From assembly GCA_001704765.1 (NCBI GenBank), contig MBFK01000103.1, positions 1 to 41,492 of the forward strand: a stretch of 41,492 nt of DNA, in the 5' to 3' direction. Origin of the DNA: Sinorhizobium shofinae. GTDB lineage: Bacteria > Pseudomonadota > Alphaproteobacteria > Rhizobiales > Rhizobiaceae. Every line of letters starts with the position of its first letter. The first letter of the stretch is position 1. Under the pieces are notes generated by a model. That model searched no databases and was not told the origin of the DNA. It worked only from the letters and a program-made list of their open reading frames with translations. This document shows, piece by piece, positions 1 to 8,117 of the stretch. Made by a program: the position numbers and the translations under genes.

Positions 1-208
1 GAGAGGATCGCTCTCGCAACCCTCGATACCTGCATATTGTGAGACGGGTCACCCAGCCCCAGGCGAACATTTAGTCTAGTCACCGGTGCTGCCATCCGCT
101 ACGGCATGGCTCTGGTCGTGCAGCACGATGATTATGTCGTAGACAGGCTCAAGTCGTTGCGCTGCAAAATCTAATATCCGGCTTCCATACCAACTAGGGT
201 CGCAAGCA
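1..208. other. Upstream region of the dehydrogenase gene, no gene seen
   Basis: No reading frame here has a credible ribosome-binding site or family resemblance; the frames that run through it belong to shadows of the gene starting at 209. The segment presumably carries the promoter of that gene, but I see no clear -35/-10 pair. The only Shine-Dalgarno-like bases before 209 are AGGGTCGC, about eight bases ahead of the ATG, which is weak. Confidence 0.4.
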
Positions 209-2770
209 ATGGCAGAGTTTCCGCAAAGGGCGAAGGTCGTAATCATCGGGCTGGGTGGCATCGTTGGCGCGTCAATCGCCCACCACCTGATCGAGCGTGG
301 ATGGGACGATATCGTCGGCATCGACAAGTCCGGCATCCCGACCGACATCGGCTCGACGGCGCATGCCTCCGACTTTTGCTACGCGACCAGCCACGACTTC
401 CTGTCCTGCTGGACCACGCTCTACTCCATCGATTTCTACGAGAAGATGGGCCATTACGCCCGCGTCGGCGGCCTCGAGGTGGCTCGCGTTGGCGATGACG
501 ACCGTATGGAAGAGATCAAGCGCAAGGTTGCCTCCGGCAAGGCCTTCGGCACCCGCGCCCGCCTGATCGAACCGGCCGAGATCAAGGAGAAGTTCCCGCT
601 GATCGAGGAAAGCATGGTGCAGGGCGGCCTTTGGGATCCGGACGCCGGCCTCGTGATCCCGCGTTCGCAGACCGTCGCAGGCAAGCTGGTCGACCAGGCC
701 GTCGCTGCCGGCAAACTTCAGGCCTTCGCCAACACACCGGCCCAGTCCCTCGTCATCAAGGACGGCCGCATCAAGGGCGTCGTCACGCACCGCGGCACGA
801 TCGAGGCCGACTATGTCGTGGTTTGCGCGGGCCTCTGGGGCCGCCTGATCGCGGAACTGGCGGGCGAGGATCTGCCGGTCATGCCGGTCGACCATCCCCT
901 CACCTTCTTCGGCCCCTATAACGAGTTCGAGGGGACGGGCAAGGAAATCGGCTGGCCGCTTCTGCGCGACCAGGGCAACTCCGCCTATATGCGCGACACG
1001 GGCGACCCGAAGACCGCCGAAGGCGGCCAGATCGAGTGGGGCTATTACGAGGAAAAGAACCCGCGGCTCTGCCATCCGCGCGAGCTTCTCGAAAAGCATG
1101 AAGCCCGTCTTTCGCCCTCGCAGCGCGACCTGGAAATGGAACAGATCCTGGAGCCTCTAGAGCGTGCGATGGAACTCACGCCGATCCTCGGCGAGCTCGG
1201 CTACAATGAGAGCCACTCCTTCAATGGCTTGCTTCAAGTGACGACGGATGGCGGACCCTCCGTCGGCGAAAGCCAGAAGGTCAGGGGGTTGTGGTACTGC
1301 GTCGCCATCTGGGTGAAGGACGGCCCCGGCTTCGGCAAGCTCGTCGCCGACTGGATGACCGACGGACGCACCTCGATCGACCACAACAAGATCGATTTTT
1401 CGCGTTTCTACCCCCATATGCTGCAGGAGAAGTTCATCGAGGGCCGCTGCGGCGAAGCAGCTCAGAAGATCTACAATCCGGCGGTCCATCCGCGCGAACC
1501 CTATGAAACCGGCCGTAATGTGCGCCGCTCGCCCTTCTGGGAGCGCGAGAGGGAACTCGGCGGCCACTTCATGGAGCTCGGCGGCTGGGAGCGCGCCCAC
1601 GGCTACGCCGCCAATGAACATCTGCTCGAAAAATACGGCGACCGAGTCCCGGTGCGTCAGAACGAATGGGACAATCGCCATTTCTGGCGCGTCTCCAACG
1701 CCGAGCATCTCGCCATGAGCGAGGATTGCGCCATAGTGAACCTTTCGCATTTCGCCATGTTCGATGTCGAAGGGCCGGATCATGTCGAGCTGATGGAATG
1801 GGTCTGCGCCGCGAAGATCGGCGGTGACCCCAATATCGGCAAGGGCATCTATACCCATTTCCTCGATGACGAAGGCATGGTTCGCGCCGACCTCACCGTT
1901 ATCCGGATGGCCGACCGCTGCCGCGTCATCGACGGTGCCGATGCGGGCCCACGCGATTTCCATTACGTGCGCCGTATTGCCGAGGACAAGGGTTTCGACG
2001 TCACCGTCACCGAAGTGACTGAGAAATATGTGACGATCGGTATCTGGGGACCGAACGCCCGTGCGACCCTGCAGAAGGTCGTCGAGGATCCCGAGGGGCT
2101 CACGCCTGAGAACTTCCCCTTCGCTGCGATCAAGCCGATCAGGATCGCCGGCAAGAACGTCACCGCCTTCCGCATCTCCTATGTCGGCGAGCAAGGCTGG
2201 GAATTGCACATGGCCTATGGCGATGCGCTCGCCGTCTGGGACGCGCTGCGGTCGACAGGCGTGATCGCCATGGGCGTCGAGACCTATGCAAACAGCCGCC
2301 GCATGGAAAAGAGCCTGCGCCTACAGAACGCGGACCTGCTCACCGAGTACAATCTGCTAGAGGCCGACCTCGCCCGTCCGAAGGTCAAGGAGGCCGACTT
2401 CCGTGGCAAGGTCAAGCATCTCGAGCATCGCGCCCGCCCGCACCAGCCGGCCATGCTCTGCACGCTCGTGATGACCGAGAATGTCGATTCCAAGGGCGTC
2501 GCCCGTTACCCGGTCGGCGTCCTGCCGGTCATGGATCCCGAGACCGGCGAGACGCTAGTCGACGAGCTCGGCCGCCGGTCGTTCACCACCTCGATCGCCT
2601 ATGGACCGACGATCGGCAAGAACATCGCGCTTGCCTATCTGCCCTGGGCCTATGCCCAGGAGGGCCGCAAGCTTGTGGTCCAGTATTTCGGCGAGACCTA
2701 TCCGGTCGAAGTCGCCGGGGTCGGCTACAAACCGCTCTACGACCCGGAGAACCGCAAGCCGCGAAGCTAA
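209..2770 (+). CDS. FAD-dependent dehydrogenase fused to GcvT domains (dimethylglycine/sarcosine dehydrogenase family)
   Basis: The 853-residue protein has the domain order of dimethylglycine and sarcosine dehydrogenases. An N-terminal DAO-type FAD domain covers about residues 8-385, a short FAO_M linker follows, and then come GcvT (about 430-720) and GcvT C-terminal (about 735-840) folate-binding domains. Enzymes of this class oxidatively demethylate an N-methyl amino acid and pass the one-carbon unit to tetrahydrofolate. His52 in STAHASD matches the histidine that carries covalent FAD in the family. The dinucleotide motif reads IGLGGIVG, so the first glycine of the usual GGGVVG is leucine. 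The length is typical and the frame is intact. It stands alone, with its own terminator and no partner sarcosine oxidase subunits. The exact substrate cannot be read from the sequence. Confidence 0.85.
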   Translation: MAEFPQRAKVVIIGLGGIVGASIAHHLIERGWDDIVGIDKSGIPTDIGSTAHASDFCYATSHDFLSCWTTLYSIDFYEKMGHYARVGGLEVARVGDDDRMEEIKRKVASGKAFGTRARLIEPAEIKEKFPLIEESMVQGGLWDPDAGLVIPRSQTVAGKLVDQAVAAGKLQAFANTPAQSLVIKDGRIKGVVTHRGTIEADYVVVCAGLWGRLIAELAGEDLPVMPVDHPLTFFGPYNEFEGTGKEIGWPLLRDQGNSAYMRDTGDPKTAEGGQIEWGYYEEKNPRLCHPRELLEKHEARLSPSQRDLEMEQILEPLERAMELTPILGELGYNESHSFNGLLQVTTDGGPSVGESQKVRGLWYCVAIWVKDGPGFGKLVADWMTDGRTSIDHNKIDFSRFYPHMLQEKFIEGRCGEAAQKIYNPAVHPREPYETGRNVRRSPFWERERELGGHFMELGGWERAHGYAANEHLLEKYGDRVPVRQNEWDNRHFWRVSNAEHLAMSEDCAIVNLSHFAMFDVEGPDHVELMEWVCAAKIGGDPNIGKGIYTHFLDDEGMVRADLTVIRMADRCRVIDGADAGPRDFHYVRRIAEDKGFDVTVTEVTEKYVTIGIWGPNARATLQKVVEDPEGLTPENFPFAAIKPIRIAGKNVTAFRISYVGEQGWELHMAYGDALAVWDALRSTGVIAMGVETYANSRRMEKSLRLQNADLLTEYNLLEADLARPKVKEADFRGKVKHLEHRARPHQPAMLCTLVMTENVDSKGVARYPVGVLPVMDPETGETLVDELGRRSFTTSIAYGPTIGKNIALAYLPWAYAQEGRKLVVQYFGETYPVEVAGVGYKPLYDPENRKPRS

Positions 2771-2785
2771 GGGCGCCAGGACGAC

Positions 2786-2822
2786 AAGCGAGCCTGCTCC
2801 GACCGAGCAGGCTCGCTTTTTT
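2786..2822 (+). terminator. Rho-independent terminator of the dehydrogenase gene
   Basis: A perfect 14-bp stem (2786-2799 with 2805-2818) encloses the 5-base loop CGACC. The stem ends in TT and runs into further T residues up to 2822. It starts 15 bases after the stop codon of the dehydrogenase, so it should end that transcript and shield the convergent Cys-rich gene. Confidence 0.93.
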
Positions 2823-2901
2823 GTGCAGGGTACGCCGAGTAGGCCGCCCGGGATGACGATCGCTATTGACGGCGCTCAGTTCGGGCCATCGGTCGTCGCG
2901 A

Positions 2902-3060
2902 TCACTTCTCGGTGTCGGCTGAACTTCTTGCCGCTTCGGCTTCGCCAAGTGCTGTGGCGCATTCCTCGCAGCAGACTTCCACGGTCTTGCCGCCGAGCTT
3001 GACCTTGATGCTGTTTTGATCGAGCTCGCAGTCGCAAGCGGCACAGGTTCTCTGGTTCAT
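2902..3060 (-). CDS. Small Cys-rich metal-binding-type protein (52 aa)
   Basis: A 52-codon frame starts at ATG 3060 behind an excellent Shine-Dalgarno site (GGAGGAGAA, about 8 bases upstream). The protein begins MNQRTCAACDCELD and continues to VEVCCEEC. The six cysteines lie at residues 6, 9, 11, 30, 31 and 34, giving CxxCxC and CCxxC clusters typical of a small zinc-ribbon or YHS-like metal site. A basic segment (KVKLGGKT) lies between the clusters and an Ala/Glu-rich tail follows. The function is unknown; metal handling or a redox role is an inference. It is transcribed separately from araC upstream, and the element at 3123-3139 lies 63 bases ahead of its start. Confidence 0.75.
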   Translation of the reverse strand: MNQRTCAACDCELDQNSIKVKLGGKTVEVCCEECATALGEAEAARSSADTEK

Positions 3061-3122
3061 GGTGTTCTTCTCCTCCGTCGTTGCTTCGACGTGTAGAAGA
3101 AGAGCATGTCTGCTGCCGTCCG

Positions 3123-3139
3123 GCTGTCAGATTGTTTAG
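3123..3139 (-). promoter_or_regulatory. Shared upstream element, copy 1
   Basis: On the minus strand this reads CTAAACAATCTGACAGC and lies 63 bases upstream of the Cys-rich gene. It differs by one base from the element at 4296-4312, which lies 60 bases upstream of the DUF1127 gene. The shared spacing suggests a common promoter part (CTGACA could be a -35 box) or an operator. Confidence 0.5.
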
Positions 3140-3143
3140 CGAC

Positions 3144-3974
3144 TTAACGGAGACGAAGGCTGCGCTGGAATTCGGCCGGCGTCCGCCCGAAAGCCTGCTT
3201 GAAAGCGGAGCTGAAATGGCTGTGGCTGGAAAAGCCGAGATCGAGGCCGAGCGCGGTCAGATCGTGATGTGAGCCGAGCAGGTCAAGCGACCGCGCAAGT
3301 CGCAGCCGCAACTGATAGCGGTAGAGCGGCATCGCTTCGACCTGTTGGAAAACCTGGGTCAGATAGACCGGCGAGACGCCCACCTCCTTCGCGACCTCGC
3401 CGAGCGTCCAGCGGCGAGCAAGATCGCTCGAGAGCACCAGTTTGGCCCGATCGACCAACTTCTGGCCGCCGTAAGTGCCGGCCGCTCCATGCGATGTCGG
3501 CTCGCCGAGGGAACGCCTGATGAGCGTGAGCGTGAGGGTTTCCGCTTCCAGCGTCTCGGCAACGCCGCGAGCAAGGCCATAACGCAACAAAGCGACGAGT
3601 GCCTGGGCGCGTGCATCGACGCGCCGACGCTGGCGCCTGAAGGAAACATCCCCGCCGGAACGCAACTGTTCCTTCGGCGTGAGTTCGGCAAGGATCTCTT
3701 CGCTGACTTTCACGTCGAGACACGCATCGCCGCCGGCGATCGGATGGCTGATGCGATATTCTTCGCTGCGATTGAAGAATATCACCTGATTGGATTCCGC
3801 CACGGCATCGGTCTTGCCAACATGCCGCATGAAAACGCCTCGGTATGGGTAGACCAGGCTTGTAGAATGCGCGCACTCCTCGGCACCCATCCCGCGGCAT
3901 GATCCGTCGCAGACCACGTCTCGAAGCGAGACGGTCGACGTCGCAAGTATGGTCTGACACGAAAACTGGGACAT
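3144..3974 (-). CDS. AraC-family transcriptional regulator
   Basis: The 276-residue protein ends in an AraC/XylS DNA-binding domain with two helix-turn-helix units. The first lies around LGEVAKEVGVSPVYLTQVF and the second around LGFSSHSHFSSAFKQAFG, with the family ending GRTPAEFQRS. The N-terminal part, with HVGKTDAVAESNQVIFF, resembles a cupin-like sensor arm. I chose the ATG at 3974 because an upstream extension of the frame would run through the whole DUF1127 gene; the chosen start lies 7 bases after that gene's stop. It is therefore probably co-transcribed with DUF1127. The effector is unknown. The element just beyond its 3' end may be a target of this protein, which is inference. Confidence 0.85.
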   Translation of the reverse strand: MSQFSCQTILATSTVSLRDVVCDGSCRGMGAEECAHSTSLVYPYRGVFMRHVGKTDAVAESNQVIFFNRSEEYRISHPIAGGDACLDVKVSEEILAELTPKEQLRSGGDVSFRRQRRRVDARAQALVALLRYGLARGVAETLEAETLTLTLIRRSLGEPTSHGAAGTYGGQKLVDRAKLVLSSDLARRWTLGEVAKEVGVSPVYLTQVFQQVEAMPLYRYQLRLRLARSLDLLGSHHDLTALGLDLGFSSHSHFSSAFKQAFGRTPAEFQRSLRLR

Positions 3975-3981
3975 TCCGATC

Positions 3982-4236
3982 CTACAAGTCCCTTTTGTAG
4001 AAATCGTTGTACGCGGCCCCGCGCGATAGGCCAATATCCTTGAGCTGATAGTCAGAGAGGGCGAGCAGGTCCAAGCGACCGCGCCGGGTGTCCATCCATC
4101 GAGCAAGCCGCGCCAGTAGCCGAAACGGAAGGCTCCGGCCTTCAAGCGCGGCAAAGGCCGGAACTCTTGGCTGGGGTGGAATTAATCGCGCCGAGACGTA
4201 GCTTTGCTTCCCGTAAGTCGCGGTCCTATTTGACAT
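3982..4236 (-). CDS. DUF1127 domain protein
   Basis: The protein has 84 residues. Its C-terminal half (about residues 36-80) matches the YjiS/DUF1127 pattern: an amphipathic arginine-rich helix (RLLARLARWMDTRRGR) and then LLALSDYQLKDIGLSRG. The start at 4236 has an AGGAG site 8 bases upstream and removes an 18-residue extension without support. Small DUF1127 proteins in alpha-proteobacteria have been linked to RNA metabolism and to phosphate and carbon responses; the role of this one is unknown. It is the first gene of a two-gene unit with araC. Confidence 0.85.
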   Translation of the reverse strand: MSNRTATYGKQSYVSARLIPPQPRVPAFAALEGRSLPFRLLARLARWMDTRRGRLDLLALSDYQLKDIGLSRGAAYNDFYKRDL

Positions 4237-4295
4237 CGAATGATCTCCTCTCGTCGCTTCCTGTGAGAGGAATCTGACGCAAGGCCGCACCCGGC

Positions 4296-4312
4296 GCTGT
4301 CAGATTATTTAG
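4296..4312 (-). promoter_or_regulatory. Shared upstream element, copy 2
   Basis: On the minus strand this reads CTAAATAATCTGACAGC and lies 60 bases upstream of the DUF1127 start. It matches copy 1 (3123-3139) at 16 of 17 positions, with nearly the same distance to the start codon. Confidence 0.5.
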
Positions 4313-4426
4313 GGATATCGCCGTTGAGAGCGATGGTAGGGCCGCGGATCACGTCGTCCTCCATGTTGCGGACGATCCCGGTCGCTGACCGCTTCGACGT
4401 TCTGCCGGATTTGCGAGAATACGCCG

Positions 4427-5940
4427 CTAAGCCTCGATCCACGCTTCCAGCTGGTCGAACAGCGCTCCAACGCCGTCATCATCCGCCGCAACACCAAACA
4501 CGACGTGATCGGGACGGGCGAGTACCGCCCGCCCGCCAAGCGAAGCGAGCCACTCCCGCAATACGCCGTCTTCTTCCCTCAATATGAGCTCGCCAAATTC
4601 GCACAGAACGACATTCAGCCTCTTCGCGCGATCCCGGTTGCCCTGGCTGATCTCGAGCTCGCAGACCAGCAAGGCAAAATTCCAGCCGATCATCTCGTCC
4701 AGTCGAACCCGGCGGCCTTCCGACAGAACCCAGGGCTGCGGGCAGGCCTCGCCTGCACCCGGCGGGGGTGCGCCGGCGGCATCACATGCGATCAAGCCAG
4801 CGGAAATCGGCGGGAAGAGCTCCTGCCGGACGCCTTCAGCTCGTCGTCCCGGCGCTTCGCCTTCTCCTCGTCGAGCTCGCAGATGACTTGCCCCAGTTCC
4901 TTGGTGATCGAAATGACCTCGTGGACGAGCGGTCGCCTCTCCTGCTGGTAAGTCGCTAGCACTCGATCCGGACCGCCTTTGAGCACATGGGCCAGTTTCC
5001 ATCCGAGATTGGCGGCATCCTTGATGCCTTGAACCATGCCCTGGGCAAGGAATGGCGGCGTCATATGGCACGCATCGCCTGCAAGGAACACCTGTCCGAC
5101 ACGCCAGGTTTCTGCAACGAGCGCATGAAACCTGTAGGTCGCAGACCGCCAGATTTCGGCCTGCCCCTGCTTCAGCCACGGCGACAGCAATTGCCAAATC
5201 CGTTCAGGCCGGTTGAGCTCGTCCGCCGTTTCGCCTGGCAGCATCATGAACTCCCACCGCCGCAATCGGCCGGGGCAAATGACGAAAGTATGCGGCCGCT
5301 CCGGATGGCAGAACTGCACATTGGTTTCCGGCAGGTCGAAATCGTCGTCGCCAAGAATGACGTCGACGACCAACCACGGCTGGTCGAAAATCAGATCCTC
5401 GAATTTGACGCCAAGACCGCGGCGGATGAAGCTTGCTCCCCCGTCGCAACCCACAACAAAGCGGGCGCTCAGTGCAGTGATGTCGCCCGTATTGCAATCG
5501 CGCAGCGTGAGTTGCGGGCTCTCGGGACTATCCAATGCGACCACTTCGCTGCCCGTCAAAAGCCTGATCCTGTCGGACGAGATCGCTTTTTCCCGTAGTT
5601 TCCTTTCCAGCTCCGGCTGAACGAATGTGAGGTAAGCTGGCCAGCCGAGCCTGTAGGGCGACGGCGGCGATGTGAAACGACGCAGCAACGCTCCATCGGC
5701 AGCACGATAGATCGAGTCCTTGTATTCGCTGACGACCGAAGCCAGATCCCCGGCAATCCCGATATTCTGAAAGACCCGCATCACTTCGTGATCCATGCCG
5801 ATCGCGCGCGGCAGCGAATAGACCTCGTCCCGCGCATCGATGCCGACAACATCGATTCCGGAGCTGCCGAGAATATTGGAAAGCGTGTTTCCGACGGGGC
5901 CCAGACCAACAATCGCGACTTCGGTTGTGATGCTCTGCAA
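4427..5940 (-). pseudogene. Flavin aromatic hydroxylase (MhpA-like), broken by one frameshift
   Basis: Residues 1 to about 365 (5940 to about 4840) read as a class A FAD monooxygenase. They show the GLGPVG dinucleotide site near residue 12, the GCDGG motif near 165 and the second FAD motif GDACHMTPP with LAQGMVQGIKDAANLGWKL. This frame then turns into a junk tail and stops at 4792. The normal C-terminal domain continues in another frame, from VRQELFPPISAGL to VLARPDHVVFGVA, and stops at 4427. The switch lies at about 4829-4836 and is repaired by a single base. The joined length, about 504 codons, fits the family. Translation appears to start at TTG 5940 with GAGGT just upstream. The family hydroxylates phenolic acids. 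The break could be real decay or a sequencing error; there is no slippery run at the site. Confidence 0.8.
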
Positions 5941-6065
5941 TATAGACCTCGTATCGTCACATGTTTGGTGGCGAGCAATTTGGTCCGCAGCCTGCCTCCT
6001 TCCGGTGCGAGGTCATGCGGAGCCGGTTCGAGATGCGCGGTTAGGCGATCGACGAAAGTCCGCAT

Positions 6066-6605
6066 TTACCGGGTCCCAGCGCCGATCAGCACGAAGGCGA
6101 CGGTCGCCGGCTCACTGTTCGGGTTGCGCCAGGCGTGGCGCACACCATGCTGGACCAAGCTGTCTCCGGCGCTGAGGTTCACCGTCAGACCGTCATCGAG
6201 CTCAAGCGTGATCTTCCCGCTGAGTACGATGCCATAATCCACGGTCGGTGTGGTGTGCATGCCGGGATTGTCCATCTCGAAGGTTTCGGCGATGCCTGGC
6301 GCTGCAGCCGCGTGCTCCGGACCCGCAAGATCGGGCCGGAAATCCGGCGACATCATCACGGCATCCGGCGGGAAGGTCACGATGAGAAAGGTCGAGCCGC
6401 CGGCCGGCTGCAGCAGGGTTCCGTCGCTCGCCATCGGGTCCTTGCCGTCATGTGGCAGGGATGGAACACCGGCAGTCGTCCAGATCGGAGCAGAGATGAA
6501 ACCCGGCGTGTGCTTGAGCACCATTTCGCGGGGCGATGCGCCATCGCTGACGACCACCGATTTGCCGGCGGCATTTTTCGCGGTTACCACGCGTCTGAAA
6601 GTCAT
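6066..6605 (-). CDS. Cupin-domain protein
   Basis: The protein has 179 residues. The C-terminal half is a single cupin barrel: the HTTPTVDYGIVLSGKITLEL strand region is followed by LSAGDSLVQHGVRHAWRN, which supplies the typical H, E/D and H positions. The N-terminal half has no motif I recognise. The start at 6605 is chosen because GGGAGGAAGTC sits directly upstream. It lies between the alcohol dehydrogenase (69-base gap) and the flavin hydroxylase gene. Single cupins in such clusters may be isomerases, dioxygenases or metal-binding accessory proteins; the sequence does not decide between these. The 125 bases between its stop and the hydroxylase start hold no convincing gene. Confidence 0.75.
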   Translation of the reverse strand: MTFRRVVTAKNAAGKSVVVSDGASPREMVLKHTPGFISAPIWTTAGVPSLPHDGKDPMASDGTLLQPAGGSTFLIVTFPPDAVMMSPDFRPDLAGPEHAAAAPGIAETFEMDNPGMHTTPTVDYGIVLSGKITLELDDGLTVNLSAGDSLVQHGVRHAWRNPNSEPATVAFVLIGAGTR

Positions 6606-6674
6606 GACTTCCTCCCAAGTCAATGGTCAACTGAAATGCCCGTTGCAAAATGCCGCGGGCACTTTTCTGAAATA

Positions 6675-7790
6675 TCAGGGGCAGATCACAAAATTCGAGA
6701 AACCGCCGTGACGCTGTGCAATGCCGGAGATCGCCGTGTTGACCTCCGAAAGCGGATAGCTTTGGGTTTCCAGGAGCGAGAAGTCGGCTACCCCGGAAGC
6801 GACCATGTCGGCCATTTCCTGGCCTTCCAGCGTGGTAAACCATGCCGATCCGTAAAGCCGCTGATTGTGGTCCATGAGCCAGTGCACATCGATCGGCAAT
6901 TCGCCGGCGACCGCGCCGATGTCGACTGCAATGCCGCCGCGTCGCAAGCCCCGAAGCCCTTGGAGGAAGGTCGCGTGTTCGGCGCCCGGACCAAGGCAGT
7001 CGATGAAGGCGTCTACGCCTTCCCCGTCCGTGTGCGCCAAGGCGAAATCGGTGACGCTTCCGTCGTCTATCGAGAAGACCTCGATGCGGTTCGGGGCAAG
7101 CGCCTTGATCTCCTCCAGCAGTTTCTTGTCGCGCCCGGTACCAAGAATTTTGCCAACGCCCAAGGCCAGACCGAAAACTGCGCCACCGATGCCCAGAGTT
7201 CCGCTGATTCCGTTGATCAGGACCGTGTCGCCCGGCCCGACATTTGTTTTCCTGAGGGCGGAATAGGCAGTGCCCATGTAGCCGAGGCGCGCCGCTTGGT
7301 CGAAGGTCATGTTATCCGGGATCCTGACGATTGCCGAAGCCGGCGCGACCATGTACTCGCTCAAGCCACCAATCGGATAGTCGGCGAACGTCTGCATGGC
7401 ATGTTCGGAGAACCCGAAATAGCCCTGAAACGCATAATGCTTGCAGGAAATGGAGTCTCCACGGCGGCAGTGGCGACATGAGCCGCAACTGCGGCCCGGA
7501 TTGACGTAAACCCGGTCGCCGGGCTTCAGACCGTGTACCTGGCGCCCAACTGCGGCAATTTCGCCCGCCGGATCGAGACCAAAGACGGCCGGAAGCGGCG
7601 GCAGCGGCATATGCGGGAACCAGGTCGTCCAATTGGCCAGGATGTTGCCGAGATTCGGCACGATGCCGCACGCCTTGACCCGGACCAGCACATCCATGTC
7701 ACCCGGCTTCGGCGTTTCCAGCCTCTCAAGCCGGAGCTCGCCGCCGACGGTATGCATGCGCGCAGCAGTCATTATTTCCGGAATGGTCAT
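6675..7790 (-). CDS. Zinc-type medium-chain alcohol dehydrogenase, catalytic zinc site altered
   Basis: The 371-residue protein is a medium-chain dehydrogenase with a GroES-like N-terminal half and a Rossmann half containing VLINGISGTLGIGG. The structural zinc lobe is complete (CGSCRHCRRGDSISC). The catalytic site is not canonical: the Cys of KACGI is present, but the usual GHE is GLD (FGLDPAGE), so the zinc-ligand histidine is leucine, as in quinone-oxidoreductase-like members. The start at 7790 follows GAGGAGGACTTC, so I leave out a 21-residue upstream extension. It is the first gene of the minus-strand unit with the cupin and hydroxylase, divergent from the hydrolase at 8118. It probably oxidises or reduces an intermediate of the aromatic pathway. 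Confidence 0.85.
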   Translation of the reverse strand: MTIPEIMTAARMHTVGGELRLERLETPKPGDMDVLVRVKACGIVPNLGNILANWTTWFPHMPLPPLPAVFGLDPAGEIAAVGRQVHGLKPGDRVYVNPGRSCGSCRHCRRGDSISCKHYAFQGYFGFSEHAMQTFADYPIGGLSEYMVAPASAIVRIPDNMTFDQAARLGYMGTAYSALRKTNVGPGDTVLINGISGTLGIGGAVFGLALGVGKILGTGRDKKLLEEIKALAPNRIEVFSIDDGSVTDFALAHTDGEGVDAFIDCLGPGAEHATFLQGLRGLRRGGIAVDIGAVAGELPIDVHWLMDHNQRLYGSAWFTTLEGQEMADMVASGVADFSLLETQSYPLSEVNTAISGIAQRHGGFSNFVICP

Positions 7791-7868
7791 GAAGTCCTCC
7801 TCGAATACGAAACTGGCTACCCGAACGGGCCTGGCGCTCCTCCGCCTCAACATGTCGTAGCGGACAAT

Positions 7869-7876
7869 TTTCGAAA
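7869..7876. promoter_or_regulatory. TTTCGAAA palindrome, candidate operator 1
   Basis: The local sequence ATTTTCGAAATT is a near-perfect palindrome 79 bases upstream of the alcohol dehydrogenase start. The same core occurs at 8096-8103 and 8984-8993. Confidence 0.45.
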
Positions 7877-8095
7877 TTTCAACTGATTTCGTAAAACATG
7901 GCGATCATATGACAACCGCGAGCGGATGTCCCTTAACATGGATGCGTTCGGGAAGAATGCGCTGCCTCCTACGCCAGGGCATCCTCGAAGCCTGCGGCAT
8001 GCTCGACATTATCTACGTCTTGACGCTTCCAGACTGGCCATTGGCGCGAGGGGCTTGCCAGACTACCGTCTCAGATGTTTACGATATCATAGTAA

Positions 8096-8103
8096 TTTCG
8101 AAA
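8096..8103. promoter_or_regulatory. TTTCGAAA palindrome, candidate operator 2
   Basis: AATTTCGAAAAT ends about 14 bases before the ATG at 8118, where bound protein could block either the promoter or translation of the transcript. It is the reverse complement of the 12-mer around 7869-7876. Confidence 0.45.
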
Positions 8104-8117
8104 ATCTGAGGCCTATC

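Larger units (their letters stand above)
7791..8117. promoter_or_regulatory. Divergent promoter region of the aromatic catabolism cluster
   Basis: These 327 bases separate two divergent catabolic units and hold no supported gene. They contain two TTTCGAAA palindromes, one nearer each start (7869-7876 and 8096-8103), in AT-rich surroundings that stand out from the flanking coding DNA. Promoters for both directions are expected here. Confidence 0.55.

Noticed and set aside
1157..2209. 350-residue minus-strand open frame
   Set aside because: It is antisense to the GcvT region of the dehydrogenase and has no ribosome site or family match.
5781..6065. 94-residue minus-strand frame starting in ATG right at the cupin stop
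   Set aside because: The TAAATG junction looks like coupling, but most of the frame overlaps the well-supported hydroxylase N-terminus in another frame and the first 40 residues match no family I know.
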